A stretch of DNA of 64,000 nucleotides, taken from contig JAOWCC010000577.1 in the NCBI GenBank assembly GCA_030867875.1, positions 81,883,740-81,947,739 on the forward strand, in the 5' to 3' direction. Origin of the DNA: Actinernus sp. WN-2022. Taxonomy: Eukaryota; Cnidaria; Anthozoa; Actiniaria; Actinernidae. The position numbers and the translations under genes are program-made. Below the pieces are notes generated by a model. That model was not told the origin of the DNA. It worked only from the letters and a program-made list of their open reading frames with translations, and did no database searches. Shown piece by piece: positions 11,591 through 24,900 of the stretch (within the stretch, counting starts at the first letter, position 1; every line of letters begins with the position of its first letter).

Positions 11591-13189
11591 CTCATTAATA
11601 GATCGGGATAAACGTTCAAATGGTACAATAAATCCCCGTTGGTCGTTGGAATCTATTTTCCCGGAAATTAAATGATCATCCCATTTGATATTTGAACAGG
11701 AATCCTCGGTTATGCAGCAGTCAATTAAAACCACGTCCCTTCCCCCTACCCCGCGACATAGCGGAACATTTAACATTTTCCCTTGTTAAATGGCAGTTAT
11801 TTCCGAGGCCAAAAACGCTAGTTTCCTGTTAAAAACATTCAAATACCCCTGCTCCCGTGGACCCTTGGATAACGATGGGTATTATTAACGGCAACATCTT
11901 GGAATGTTTTGAGAGCACGCCATGTACCCAATTGTCAATAATAGCGATACAGCTATAAATCTGCCTCCCAACTTTTGAGGACAAGCACGGGATTTCAGCG
12001 GGATTTTCTGATAGCATTTTTTAAACATCGCCTCTTCGAACGTTCCTGTTTGAATGCTAGTTTCAATAACACAACACTCGCCCCAACTGGTTTGTTGTTA
12101 CAAATGGTAAACACCCATGGGCCTCCTGTGCTTTCAAATGACGAAGAAATGTTCTTTATAAGAAATTAAAAGTACTTGATGTCCATGCGGGATTCAATAT
12201 AACCCCCTCCTGGTTAGCTCAGTGTTTATGAGCCAATCAGTGTGAGCCGACAGATAGAGATCCGATAGAACAAGTAAATGGCTGCTAGGGGTATAAAGTA
12301 ATACTGCAACAAACAATGCATGTCGCGCGGAACTTGGCAGATTCCCTCTTAAATCCGAATAAATTTTGCGCAGCATAAAAGTACACGCTAAACCTACAAG
12401 ACGCGGTGAACCCTGATAAAACAAAGCTATCATATAGTGCTTTTATCGAGTCTAGGCATATATCTAAGGCAAGCCAACGAGCTGCGAACATATAGAACCT
12501 TTAAATCAGCTTAGATGAGAATAAGTAATCACATGCACTACTTGGAAATAGAAAAGGGAAGATTATTATGCAAGACTGTATACAAGTATCGAGGAAAGAT
12601 TGTGCCCTCAGATATGCAATGCAGGCATTGAGGACGAAGTCCATTTTCTATTCAAATGTAGAAAATATATGAAGATTTAAAGAAGGACTTAAATCTGTCT
12701 GTGCGGGTGGACCTTAAATTTGGTTCGTACCTTCAGTTGGTAATCGGGATTTCTCTCTCCGCCGTACATTAATATATATTAATATTCTATTAATGATCTA
12801 TAGTATGTATTCCATACACTGCGTATGGCATACTTAACAGTGTGGGGTATAGCTTCGTATACACTAGGTATATTGGCCAGATAGAAATATTGCTTGAGAG
12901 TGCACAACAAGTTGGCTATGTTAGCAACGTTATTTCTATTAACGAAATAATGAATGATCGAGATTATTTAGCTGTGAAGAAGAGTCATAAGGCACTGTTC
13001 ATTTTGTATTAGGAGCGGATTTTGTATTTTGCTTGGACAAAAATACATGTATGCCCCTCCCTCTATATGGTAACATGCTTTGCATGTCCCCATCTCCATG
13101 TAGATTAACATATACTACAATTTCTGCCCAATATTTCAAAGTTTGTTTTAATTTTCAAAATCGGGGCCGTAGCAAGACGAACGCCATCA
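11591..13189. other. Left-arm-specific stretch, no gene seen
   Basis: This part of the 9.8-kb block has no inverted partner on the right. Frames are short and unrecognised. It contains AT-rich hairpin-prone sequence near 12770-12840. Confidence 0.4.
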
Positions 13190-13342
13190 TGGGCTGTTAT
13201 CGCAGTTCGGCCATCTTGGATAAAACAATAGTTTTGACCCCGGTAGCCTCGCACTGGTTGGTTTCAGAACGAGTTTACCGGACGAAAACAAATGTTTTTA
13301 TTCTCCTGGGACTCAACATGGCCGCCGTGCGATAAAAGCCCA
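13190..13342. mobile_element. 153-bp MITE with GCCGCCATGTTG-type end
   Basis: The ends are inverted: TGGGCTGTTATCGC on the left and GCGATAAAAGCCCA on the right, with GGCCATCTTGG opposite CAACATGGCCGCC inside. It resembles the other ATGGCGGC-bearing MITEs at 28.6, 49.9 and 58.7 kb in motif content but has different outer ends. Confidence 0.75.
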
Positions 13343-13391
13343 TTACACACACATCGCGGCATAACGTCACGCGCGTGCGCTTTTGAAGGGC

Positions 13392-13469
13392 GGCGCGCGG
13401 ACATCTTCCCAGAACCGTACGCGTATATATATACGCGTACGTACTGGGAAGACGCCGCGCGTCTTCAGT
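13392..13469. repeat. Strong GC-rich hairpin
   Basis: The two arms share CATCTTCCCAG plus CGTACGCGTAT and their complements, around a TATATA centre, with GCGCGCG on the outside. It is followed by a TA dinucleotide tract (13472-13495). Confidence 0.8.
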
Positions 13470-14589
13470 CAGGTATATATATATATATATATATACTAAG
13501 GATTCGGAGTATTTAAATTTTTGGTTGATTCATATTTCGCTCTACAATACTGTTTCGTGGGGACCAAAGTCCTCACTCGTCAGGAGTTACACTGAAACAA
13601 AAAAACTCTGCAAAAGACTTACATATATCATATATATATATCCTTTATATTTCCATCAAACTTTATTGACAGTTGTTGCTTTGGTAGACACAAAGAAACA
13701 TAATAGGCTTTGTTTTTATTTGTGTTTGACGGTAACGAAGTAGCAAGTTAAACCGTGAAACTCTTCCATTTTGGCCTGCAATGTTTTGATCACACATTTT
13801 CAATAGTAAAAGCGGTAGCCGGTCAGTCGCCTTTCTTTAATTGCTCAATAATCTAAAGGCCGGTTTACATGACGCGTTTACTGATCCCGGGGCAAGATTT
13901 GTCACGAGATGAAAATGAGTTGTTTTGTGTATGACTTTATCCCTCATAACATAATTTTTTTTTTACAGGGAATGATAATCCAACTATACAGAAATTTGAT
14001 AAGACATGTCGCCACGGCATTAAACGTGTCATGTAAACAGGCCCTTAGATTAGAAAAGCGGCTAAATACAGGAATGGCTCACTTAATAAATTCATGGGAT
14101 GACCATATAAACTAACTAAAATTAGCAGTGGTTTTAAAATGTACAAATTTGACAGCATTTGAGCGACAATGGTTGTTTAGTGTTGTGGTTGCGACGTTTG
14201 CCATATGAGTAAGAGGAGCGGGGTTCGAGTTCCAGTGAATGTCTCAAAATTGTTTTTACCTCAACATTTTCTTGAGAAGTTTTTCTTCAGAACCCTAGCT
14301 CTAGGTGGGTAAGATCTTGTTTACTGACCGCTTAGGTTTTTTTTATGGTTCAGGGTAGGATTTTAGTTAGTTTATATTGTCATTTCATGAATTAATTAAG
14401 TGAGCGATTCCTGTATTTAGGAGCTTGTTTAGATTAGTACTGCTGACTAGCTTTTCTGCGAGTTTAGGACAATCATTTGCATAACGTCCCTTAAATTAAG
14501 TCATTTCAAGGATTTGTAATGCTTTGTATAGCAAAACAAGATTTAAAACACTTTACTGCGCCCAAATAAATGATTTCTGGCTACGGCTT

Positions 14590-15950
14590 ATAGGCACTTT
14601 AACTCGAGCTCAGAGGCCACTCCTGAATTTAAACAAAATGTCATAACTTTAAATATTTTTGCCAAATTCTGCTCAAATCTTCACAAATAGTACACAATTT
14701 ATTGATACAACTGATAAATTCAAAATTTGACCCGATCACACATACTAATGACGTAATTGTGACGTAAGGCAACCCCACTTTTTGACATTTCGAGCCGGCA
14801 TTACTCGAAATCTAGTTGAACGATTTTTTTTCAAACAACTGGAAACTGTTCAAACTTATAACACACGTACACTGTGCAAATTTTATCGAACTCCCTTGGG
14901 TGGAATTGGCCAAAATTTCCCATCTTACTAATGTTGTCAAAGTTGAAAGGACCGTAGCTTTCTGTCAATGGAAGTGATTAAAAAATCCAAGCTGGTTAAA
15001 AGTATTTCCCAAAGCTTAGTAAATCTTGATAGCAAACACAATTGTGCTACCAAAACTGAACAAAACAAAAGTTGTAAATATTTATTTCGATAGAGTAGAA
15101 AAGTGGAAAAATTGAAAAAACTCAAAATCTACAAATTTCAGGTTTTCAAAAAAGCCGCTCAAGAGAATGTTTTTAACGTTTCTGAGCTATAAATTCAATC
15201 TTTCATAAGAGTAATACACCAAATCCTATCGCTGAGAAATATCTACAATTGGAGATATAATTTTTCAAAGAGGAGCACATCAGAGCCGAGGTTTTGGATA
15301 GTGCTTTGTTTACAATTATCATAATGACCATATTTCCAATTGTAGTCATTTTCAGTGATAGGATTTGGTGTATTATTCTTATGAATGATTGAATTTAATG
15401 CTCACAACGTTTGAATGATCGAATTTAATGCTCACAACGTTTTAATGCTCACTTTTTTTTTTTTAGAAAACCTGAAATTTGTAGATTTCGAGGTTTTGCC
15501 ATTTTTCGACTTTTTTACTCTCTCGAAACTAGAAATATTCACAACCTTTTTTCTGTTTTCGCTAGTACAGTTTATTTGGCATCAAGATTTTGCTAAGCTT
15601 TGGGGAATACTTTTAAGCAGTTTGGATTCTAATCACAGTTCTATTGACGAAAAGCTACGGTCATTTCAACTTTGACAAAACGTTAGTAAGGTGAGAAATT
15701 CAGAGATCAATTTTGTGTTGTTCTCAAGAAAGAAATTATTCGACTAGATTTCGAGTAATGGCTCAAAATGCCAAAAAGAGGGATTGCCTTCCGACACAAT
15801 TACGTCAATTGTACGAGTGATCCCAGTCAAGATTTTGACATTATCAGTTGTATTTGTGAACATTTGAGCAGAATCAGGCAAACATCTTAAAAGTTATGGC
15901 ATTTTGTTTAAATTCGCAAAGTGGCTTCGGAGTTTCAATCGAGACGCCTT
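14590..15950. repeat. Inner arms and apex of the large palindrome
   Basis: About 660 bp on each side are inverted copies. Examples are TACACCAAATCCTATCG near 15217 opposite its complement near 15355, TCAATCTTTCATAAGAGT opposite its complement, and TGACGTAATTGTGACGT opposite ACACAATTACGTCA. The loop is about 70 bp (15270-15340). In the right arm a 31-bp unit containing GAATTTAATGCTCACAACG is duplicated in tandem (15389-15449) and the left arm lacks the copy. Confidence 0.85.
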
Positions 15951-16650
15951 TAACGCTGCAACGTTTTTTAACGAAATAAAAACTAAAATACTCCCAAAAT
16001 ATCCTTTGTTCATTTCTGTATTATATATTAACCCATGGCTAGATGAGTGCAAAAATTAGTGTGGTCGTACTAGTAAAAAAATCAAAACAAATTAATTAGG
16101 TTCAACACGGGTATTTTGGATCAGTTCAAAAGCCGCAATTTTCTTGCAATAACGATTCGGATATAATTTTTAAAAGTCATTTCTCTTGATTTCTGTATAA
16201 AAAGATACACAAACTAATTCAGTTTCATCTCGTGACACGTTTTGCCCCGGGATCGGTAAACGCGTCATGTAAACCGCCTTTAAATTATTGAGCAACTAAA
16301 ATATAAAGAAAGGCGACTGACCGGCTACCGCTTTTACTATTGAAAATGTGTGATCAGAACAGGCAGAGTTTCACGGTTGAACTTGCTACTTCGTTACCGT
16401 CAAACACAAAGGAAAACAAAGCCTATTATGTTTATTTGTGTCTGCTAAAGCAACAACTGTCAAGAAAGTTTGATAGAAATATAAAGGATATATATATATG
16501 ATATATATAAGTCTTTTGCAGAGTTTTTTTGTTTCAGTGTATATATATATTGTATATATATATATATATATATGTGAAATGCTTCGCAAAAAAACTAAGC
16601 CTGCTAACAGTTTAACAGGTTGAAGTTTTCTTAATTTGTAATTCACATAA

Positions 16651-16899
16651 CCAGGAGCGTCTATCCCGCACACTAGGCCTATGTCACAGCGTTTTCACAA
16701 GTCAGGTTATTTTTAGAACGGTTTCCCGCTATTCTTGAGTTGCAGTCATTCCTAAGGGAATAAAATCACAAAAGCGTAGCAGCCATGTCGTTTGTATAAC
16801 AAAAGTAGCTAATGAGACATATTTTGTTCTAAAAATAGCCCAACCTGTAAAAACGCCGTGACAGCTATAAGGGAGATATGGCCACTCCTGGTTATGAGC
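16651..16899. mobile_element. ~250-bp palindromic MITE
   Basis: The ends AACCAGGAGCGTCTATC and GGCCACTCCTGGTT are inverted. Further matched words are TTATTTTTAGAAC with GTTCTAAAAATA and ACAGCGTTTT with AAAACGCCGTG. It is present only in the right half of the large palindrome, so it inserted after the palindrome formed. Confidence 0.8.
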
Positions 16900-17045
16900 T
16901 CCTGAACGTTTTACTAAGTAAAACTTAGGAAACTTGTATTTGATACTTTCGGCCAGCGGAGCACAAGGTTTTGCGGCGGTGTAGACAACCCTCAAACTCT
17001 CAATTGATTTCTGGTCCCCTCTAACCCCCCCCCCCCCCCAATATA

Positions 17046-17292
17046 TATATACAGCTATTTCAATTAATGTTGTCTGGGAGATAGGGAATAGGACATTAGG
17101 GAATAGGGTATTCCCAGGCCGAAATGAATCATGGTTACGAGTTATAGTCGATTTAATCGACTTAGCTTACGGTTTATTTATCCATTTTTAGCCTGTTTCA
17201 GTCGTCCGACATTTTAAAAATGCCTTTTACCCCTAATACCCTATTCCTTAATGCCCTACCTCCCAGACAACATTAATTGAAATAGCTGTATA
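17046..17292. mobile_element. ~245-bp palindromic MITE
   Basis: Both ends read ATACAGCTATTTCAATTAAT outward, followed by GTTGTCTGGGAG and GAATAGGGTATT with their complements near 17228-17265. It lies next to a C run (17027-17039) and TATATA sequence at the border of a palindrome block, and is absent from the left half. Confidence 0.85.
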
Positions 17293-18545
17293 TACCGAGT
17301 CGACCTAGCTATATCGCTATTAAATTGGACGGGCGTCCTGCGGTTATCGTGCCGCTATTAATAAACGGGGAAAGGGGGCTCCGCTCAACTGAAACATACC
17401 ACGTAGACTAATTTAATATTTACCGCTTATGCCAAGAAGAGCCCTCTGTCTATAATCGGGTAGAGCAAAATAAGGAAACGTCCCTTTAGACAAAACAGCA
17501 TTTACAAACAGTTTCTAATGACCTTAAAATACAAGAACAACAAGAGGAGAGTGTATTACAGTAAACAGCATATGTTTACAAAAATAGCTCGAGCACGTGT
17601 CGCAGTAACGCAACACTGAGCCAATCCATCATACCGATGCATGTCGACTGCTACTGTTCCCAGTTTATCTTTAACATTGCTGTTTCTGTTAGAGGCAAAA
17701 GGTTTAGAATAACCTTCCAAAGACCTAAAGGATTTTGTACGTGTTGCCGATGTTCAATTTGTTTTATCACAGTTGGAATACGTGAGGTTTCGGGATGAAC
17801 TGTTAATTGACCTTCCGTGTTGCAATCACTTGCGGAGCAACTTTATTATACCTGTCTTTAAAATCAAGAAAAAATGAAGTAGAAGTTTGCAAATGCCATA
17901 TTCTTGAGGTAAGTTGTTTTTCAATTCTCAGGTTTCAATTTAAGTTCGATATTCACTTCCTAAGTTAGATTTGTGCTCGGAATCTGCAAACAGTCGGACA
18001 ATAACAAAGAGTTAATTATTCAATTGTCTCGAATTTTATTCAAAATTTCTCCAAATTCGAGAGTTTCGTATGAAGCGCAAAGTAAATTGCCCATTCCAGA
18101 TTTTACATACATGTATGTGTTAGCTCAATGTGTAAACACTTCTTGGCCAGCTTTTTAGAAAAATCGAAGGTGAGGCACATGGATAAAATTTTCATCGCGA
18201 TTTTGATGTGGAATAAATATTTCTGCCGGTTGAAAAAACACGAGTCCTCAATTGTGATTGCTCGCCTCTCGAATTATAGCCACGATCAAAATTTCAGCCC
18301 AAATGAGATGTCAAACCCTTCCTAAATCAATATATCGGGACTGATTTTTGGAAGGTTGCTTCACTTTTGCATATGAGAGAAGTTTTGAGACCTGCTAATT
18401 TCACCTTGGAATTTGGCTGTTTTGAGGCTGCCGACAGCCAAAATCGATTTTCTCGATTTTCTCAAAATTCGGGCGGTTTTTTTGAATCTGTAGACCTAAT
18501 ACGAGCGAATTTTTTTTTCCGAGTTTGCCCACCAGTTGCTCGATA

Positions 18546-18700
18546 TTTACAGGCATTCGCTCTTAAGACGTAATCATTGAAAGAAAGAGTATCATCAAGC
18601 ACCACGCCCAAATATTAAAACGTCTCTGTATTTTTAGCAGGCTGACCGTCCAATGTAATTTCTTTCCTTACAGCGGCTGTAGTTTAGTGTTCTGATTTTG
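18546..18700 (-). mobile_element. LINE ORF2 fragment, piece 1 of 3
   Basis: Minus-strand translation gives KEITLDGQPAKNTETF and, across a stop, YLGVVLDDTLSFNDYV (about 18620-18575). This is the conserved block just after the YADD region of CR1/L2-type LINEs. The continuation (NKKVSKILG) is found at 8770, across the 9.8-kb palindrome. Confidence 0.75.
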
Positions 18701-18780
18701 CTACTGTTACTGCTGTAGTGCTATTAATTTCTCTTGACCCCGTTTATGTATAACTTTGTATCATTTTTTTATCACTTTAG

Positions 18781-18927
18781 GCACATTGCAATGGGAGATC
18801 TGGTCAAGCTGTTCTAAATCATGTGGACGTGGAATGCAATCGAGAGTTGGACGATGCTGTGTGGGTTACATGCGCTGTTTCAGAAGTGATATCCAAACAA
18901 AAAACTGTAACTCTCAGCGCTGTCTAG
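18781..18927 (+). CDS. Exon: thrombospondin type-1 (TSP1) domain
   Basis: The exon lies between acceptor CACTTTAG and donor GTAATC. It is 147 bp, phase 1 at both ends. It encodes [14 protein letters not shown] (about 18792-18833), the W-x-x-W-x-x-C-S-x-S-C-G signature of TSP1 domains, followed by further cysteines ([16 protein letters not shown]) with the spacing of a short TSP1 module. TSP1 modules bind glycosaminoglycans or partner proteins and can be C-mannosylated or O-fucosylated; that is family knowledge. The 147-bp exon covers about 49 residues, a little short of the usual 55-60. Confidence 0.88.
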   Translation, partial: AHCNGRSGQAVLNHVDVECNRELDDAVWVTCAVSEVISKQKTVTLSAV

Positions 18928-21900
18928 GTAATCCATAAATAATGTAAGGTTATATAATTTGTTTCCAATTGGCATAAATATTATTGACGAAAATAAACTA
19001 TTTTTCATTGCTATTAAAAGAAAGACAGATTTGAGAAGAATTACCTGCTTCTGCTGTTTCCTATTTCAAGTTTCGTTATACGATACATCTTTAACCACAT
19101 AGCACCCTCTATAGATTTCTCGTTCTTTGCTTCCATTCGAAGCACACATGCCATATAATTATTATCGGAGCAAGAGATGTAATGGCTCTGGCAATTACAC
19201 TCGAGGCGCTGCTTTGATGTTAGCCGAATCTCTGTCGACGTGTTTTTCTATTCATGGAACTAGATCCGGGACGTTACGAAATTTACATTTAGCCAACCGT
19301 AAATCAAACGCGTAAATGCTCTCATACAAAGATTGAATATTTAGGCCTTATTGAGTTTAACATGTAAACTTTTAAACAAATCAATCAAAGCATTAGACGT
19401 ATTCTGAATCGTAAAGTAAAATCGATCTCTAATCTAGGAATTTGTTTTTTCCCCTGGATTATCATGTCTTCTGTGGCGTTTAATGATCATTCTCGGTGTA
19501 GTTTTTGCGATTGTCATCATGCCTTATGCAGCAGGCTCCTACCCTTTCACTATTTATATCCAAAGCTCACAGTACTGATTAATAGTCAGACTAGTTTTTA
19601 TGGCTTTAAGTTCCTCTGGATAATTTTCTTGATAAACAGATTAGACGGATGGTAAGTCAATGGAAACGGAATCCTATCTTCAGTCTTCGGTTTGGACGGT
19701 AGCAGAGCCGTTCTTCTGTCGATGTCACGGGCGTGGTCCAATGCAGTTGTCACAACAGCGTTAGGATAACCGCGCTCGACAAAGAACTGGTGCATCTCCT
19801 CGGACTTTGAATTGAAGTCGGATTCATCGCTGCACAAACGGCGAAGCCTAAGGAATTGAGAATACGGGATAAAGGTTTTAACATGTGTAGGATGAGAAGA
19901 TGAAAACAATAAATAACTGTGCGAATCAGTTGGCTTGTAATGAACAGTAGTGGTTAGACTATTGCCGCTAACAGAAACATATAAAAGCCCTTGAATATAT
20001 AATGAGCAATATATTGAGATTCACTGGGATCTTAGTGAAATAAAGGTTATCGAATAACAATAGAAAATGTGTCAAAAATGAAATAAATATCAATATTGTT
20101 ACAAACATTTTTCCTAGTGCCCCTAACAACATTTCCACGCAACTTTAGAGTTACCGCTATTAACTCCACGTCACTGTTTGTGAACTGGACGTTCTTACCA
20201 CTCAAACACCAGAGACAGGACTACAGAGGCTACGTAGTTTATGTTAAGAGACAAGGCGAACAAACGTCTACTACTCACAAAGTGAACAATATAAGTTCAA
20301 GCATCGTGTTGGCTGGTCTTTACAAGTGTACCATCTACCAAGCGACCGTGCGTGCCTATAATGGGGACGGAACAGGGCCATCCTCTTTTCCAGTTAATAG
20401 CAAGACGAACAAAGGTAAGAAACAAGGCAATCATGGCATACCTTACGCATATCGTACTCGAACGAAACTTTAATTTCAAGAGTCATTTTTCGTCTCTCAT
20501 TTTCGATACACTGTTTAATAAAACAATAACACCAGTCATAGAAATAACACATTATTATACTTTAAAAATATGGCGAAAAAGATCAAAGTCAGTCCAAAAG
20601 TAATTATACTGGAAATAGAAAATACTTCCAACCACCACTTTCTCCTTTTCAAATAAATAAATAAATTAAGATCACTCTTTCAAATGGAACAAAATAATAT
20701 AAAAATAAACTTTCAAGCTTTCCTCGTGATCTAAATGTTTGATTTTCAAAGTACAAGTCTGCAGTACATATGTATCCATTGCCTTCTTTTATTAGCTTAT
20801 CTCTACTAAATAACTATCATTACTTTCTGCGAATTAAAAATGGTATATTTGTGATCATTTTGAATGCTAACGTGTTTATTGTTATTTGTTATCAGATATA
20901 CCGGGTGTACCATCTATTATTAACACCGAACTGGAACAGCCAGGGTGCAGTATTCAGTTAAAATGGAGGAAACCTGAAAACAATAATTGCCCTGTCGATG
21001 TGTACAGTGTGTACTACAGATTGGTGCAGTCAAGTGTGACACGCAGTCCTTGGTTTGTAGTGAACACGATGCACGACAATTACGAGCTCTCGCTTCAGTG
21101 TGACAAGTTTTATGATTTTATGGTTCGCGCTTCAAATGATATGGGAACGTCTGCAGTTAATGATGAAACAAAAAGAAGAATTAAAACTGGGAAAGGTAGG
21201 CAGTTACTGAGTTATTCAATCTATATGGAATGACGAAAGAATATACCAATCTAGAAAGTATAATTAATATGCAAAACAAAGATAGAGCCTTCGCAAAATA
21301 ATCTCATTCTCGAACTAAAAATGGTTACAATTAGATGGGGACAGTAAATCGTGGATTCCTCGTGGACTTCAAGTTTATCAGTCTTTAGAGAGTGACCAAG
21401 CTAAGTTACTGTCGTTAAAAATGTTGCTTTATCTCTAAATTAATTGATCATTTATTACTTTTGCTGATATTTTACTAAGTTATAAATAGCGCGCGTAGCC
21501 TACAGTGGTGATTTCACTCTGAATCACCACTCCTCGCAGCCAATCAGCGTCTGGTTTGACGAACGCACTCGACCAATTCAGCTGTGACTATGCGATTCTA
21601 TATCAAACCTTTTTTATCTCCACAGCAGATTCAGTTAGCAAGCGTGAAATACTTCTCAATACGACGGTGATTACGTCGAGAAATATCGGCCTGAAGTGGA
21701 ACGTTCATGACCCAATTATGATGAACATAACAAGGAACAAGGGGATTACTAACGCCTCTGCTAATTACATGCAGTCAACAAATTACTCACTCTATCGCGT
21801 CCACTATGAGAATTCGGACGGCTTTAAATGGTCCAAAATATACCATACTAACACCGCAGTGTTGATAGGTCTACAGCCTTATACCATATACCGTGTTATG

Positions 21901-24900
21901 GTGATAGCCTTGGGTAATAAAACAGATAACGAAAACATGCTTACGTCACAGCCTATGTTCCTGTATACAGCAGAAGAAGGTAAGGAATCAAGTAAAGTCG
22001 TTAGGATTCCTTCTCGATATTACTGGTCAACAATCATTTTAAATAAATTATATAAGAACACTATTAAAAGACAGAAAGTAACAAAGGCAAGAATTGAGGT
22101 CATTCTGTTGAATGAAAATCTTATTAAGTGGTTTTCTTTTGTTATTCCTGTTGTTCCAATTCGATCTGTGGATTAGCCGGGACCTGGCTTTGATCAGCCC
22201 CATGGTTTTTCAGGTCCCGCTAGAAAAGTCAAAGGGTTTTTTTCATCTTTTAACTGAGAATAATAACATTCGAAATGCGTTTTCTAGAATATACGGGCCA
22301 AGCTGATTCTCGGATGACATGAAACAACCATGGAGGCCGATCAAAGCCAGGTCCCGGCTAATCCACAGATCGAATTGGAATTTAACGAGTTGGTTATTGC
22401 AGAAGGAGGAAAACCGGAGAACCCGGAGAACAACCCTCGGCGCAAGGGAGAGATACCAACAAACTCAAGACACTAATGTCCAAATTAAATAACTACTTCA
22501 ATTTACCTGAACTAATAAAAGTACACTTTTATAATCTGCAGTGCCAAGTGTTCCTGTTCATTTCAAGATAATTAAAAAGACATCGAGCAGTGTTCACATT
22601 TCCTGGACACCAATAGATGACAAGTTATTTCAAGGGATTCCCGTTGGTTACGTTGTCCAGTATAAAGAACTTGAAGCACATATGAATTCTAGTGTATCGT
22701 GGAGCAATAAGACAGTTAGCAGCGATGTGCGTGAGACGATAATAGAAGACCTACAACCATTCACTGAATACAAGTTTGTGGTTGTTGGACAGACGGCGAA
22801 AGGACTGGGTCCTAAAGGTTTAGAAATGAATGTCACCACAGATGAAGCAGGTGATCTATTTAATGCATTGTAAACATACATGTATACCAATAACTTATAT
22901 TAATCTAAAGTCCGACGATATTCATTAGAACCCACTTTGATTGATTCTTGTACACACCTGAACAATTATTTTTGTAATTCAAAAAAATGGACGTCTCGTA
23001 TATGTTGCATTGTACAGACCGGGTCCAGGAAATACTGTTGAGAAATAGTGAATCCCTCATATTGTTATTGAACTGAATATTTATACCACATGAGGGGACT
23101 TGACTAAGACATACTATCAAATTATGAAATAAAAACATAGTTTGTCATCAATAGTGCGGTACTTTTGAACAGCCAATACGAATTAGTGTAGTGATACATT
23201 AATTAGATAAATCATGTTATCTTTAATTTTTAGCTTAATAAATTAGGTTTATGATAATACTTTTGTAATTGGATACCGTGGATAAATAAAGGTTTATTGC
23301 CATATTATTACCAAAATTAGTGAAGTTTCTGTGTCTTGGATACCAGTAAGTAAAATATTACTGCAGGAATGTAATTTCTATGCATCCATATTTATACACA
23401 AATACAAATACCCTCCAAGACACATGCGTAATTGATTATACTAAATTTTGTTATAGCTCGCTAATCTCTGTAACGTTCTTACTTTAACATAACGCAAACA
23501 ATAAAGCTTCTCTTTGTCCATTTTTTTTCATTGAAGTCCCGAGTAAACCACCAGAAGAGGTAACAGCATCGGTCGCGACATCCACTTCACTGTCCCTGAA
23601 ATGGAACCCGGTACCACGCAATCAACGAAATGGTAAAATCATCAAGTACGAGGTACAATATAGGAAAACTGGTGACAAGGAGCACAAAGTTAAACTGGTG
23701 GCTAATACCACGTCTGTACGGCTGATCGATCTCAGTCCCTGCACAGCGTATGACGTCAGTATTTGTGCATTTACATCTGTGGGGAAAGGTCCATACTCAA
23801 CTACGAAGCTACAAACCTTAAAAGGTAACCTCGTCATTATATTATTTGTTACAATTGAATGTCCCAATGTTCCAGCTAGTCAATTGGTTAAGTTTTATGT
23901 TACTTGTATTCTGTCTGTTCCCCTTTACGCTTGCCAAGTTTTTCACTACAGTCTACCGTAATATTTAAACAACTCCCTTGAACGTATACAGGAAAGAGTT
24001 ATTCGTATTATCCATGGACACGAACTTTCTTACATAGAATTACTTCATTTAACTGGACTCCATTTATCGTTCTTTTTGAACGCAGATCCAAACTTTAAAC
24101 CAGACTGTTCCGTAAAATTATGTCTTATCCTCAAGGCAACTTATATAACTTACTTCCTCATAATTTAACTCGTCCGTCATGTCAAATCTTGCTCAGTACC
24201 CGCCTATTTCGGTTCAGGAATCCATTTATTATATCTTGAGCTCATGATTATATCAACTCAAACCCTAAAAAGGTTGGTAGATGATTTCTTGCAGCATTTA
24301 GAACTTAGTCTTGATTTTTGAATACTCCAGTTTCCTATTCGAATATTACCGCTGAATGCAATGACTACAGACGCATGTACTCAGGCTTAGCCTCATTCTG
24401 AAGTTAAACATTCATAAATACGAACGAGAAGGTGGGCTATTCACAACTCTGCGTATTGTTGTAGTTTCGCATTTTTCACCTTCTCGCTGGTATTTAAGAA
24501 TGTTTAACTTCAGAACGAGGCTAACCCTGAGTACATGCGTCTGTAGTCATTGCATTCAGCGGTAATTTTCGAATACGAAACTGGTCTATTTTTTTTAGCA
24601 GATTAGCAGTGCTATATCAACTAAATTTCAGCGGTATATCAAATCTCAATTAATTAATTAATTAATTAATTAATTAATTAATTAATTAGTTATTTATTTA
24701 TATATTTTGTAATAACTTAATTCAGTTTAGTACTGTAAGAGAGGTAAATGTAGAAATAAACGATCTAATAATATAATATATTATTATATAATAAGATGAA
24801 TGTTATACTGCGAAAATTATAACACATTGTTTTTACAATGCTTTGTTTTGTCAAGTTCATTTTAGGAGTATCTTTTTGTCTTACATCTAAAGACCTAATG

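Larger units (their letters stand above)
8771..18545. mobile_element. 9.8-kb quasi-palindromic insertion
   Basis: Four blocks occur in inverted order on the two sides of an apex near 15265-15340. They are 8771-8997 with 18343-18545, 10426-11425 with 17290-18345, 13560-13915 with 16220-16545, and 14590-15260 with 15340-15950. The outer ends read TATCGAGCAA on both strands. The flanks TTAACA and TTTACA form a possible 6-bp duplication with one mismatch. It interrupts a single LINE (8617-8770 continues at 18546-18700), so the whole block behaves as one insertion that later gained smaller ones. No transposase or known domain was recognised inside. It could be a giant foldback transposon or a stacked set of TIR elements. 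Confidence 0.75.
23850..24775 (+). mobile_element. Decayed LINE fragment interrupted by a MITE
   Basis: Translated, 23860-24240 gives [15 protein letters not shown] and [11 protein letters not shown], then broken frames that align block by block with the better preserved copy at 40496-41340 ([29 protein letters not shown]). The 3' tail at 24725-24770 (GAAATAAACGATCTA) matches the tail of that copy. A palindromic MITE (24321-24590) and an ATTA microsatellite sit in between. Confidence 0.75.

Noticed and set aside
13472..13495. TA dinucleotide tract as a regulatory site
   Set aside because: Simple sequence next to a hairpin; nothing supports a promoter.
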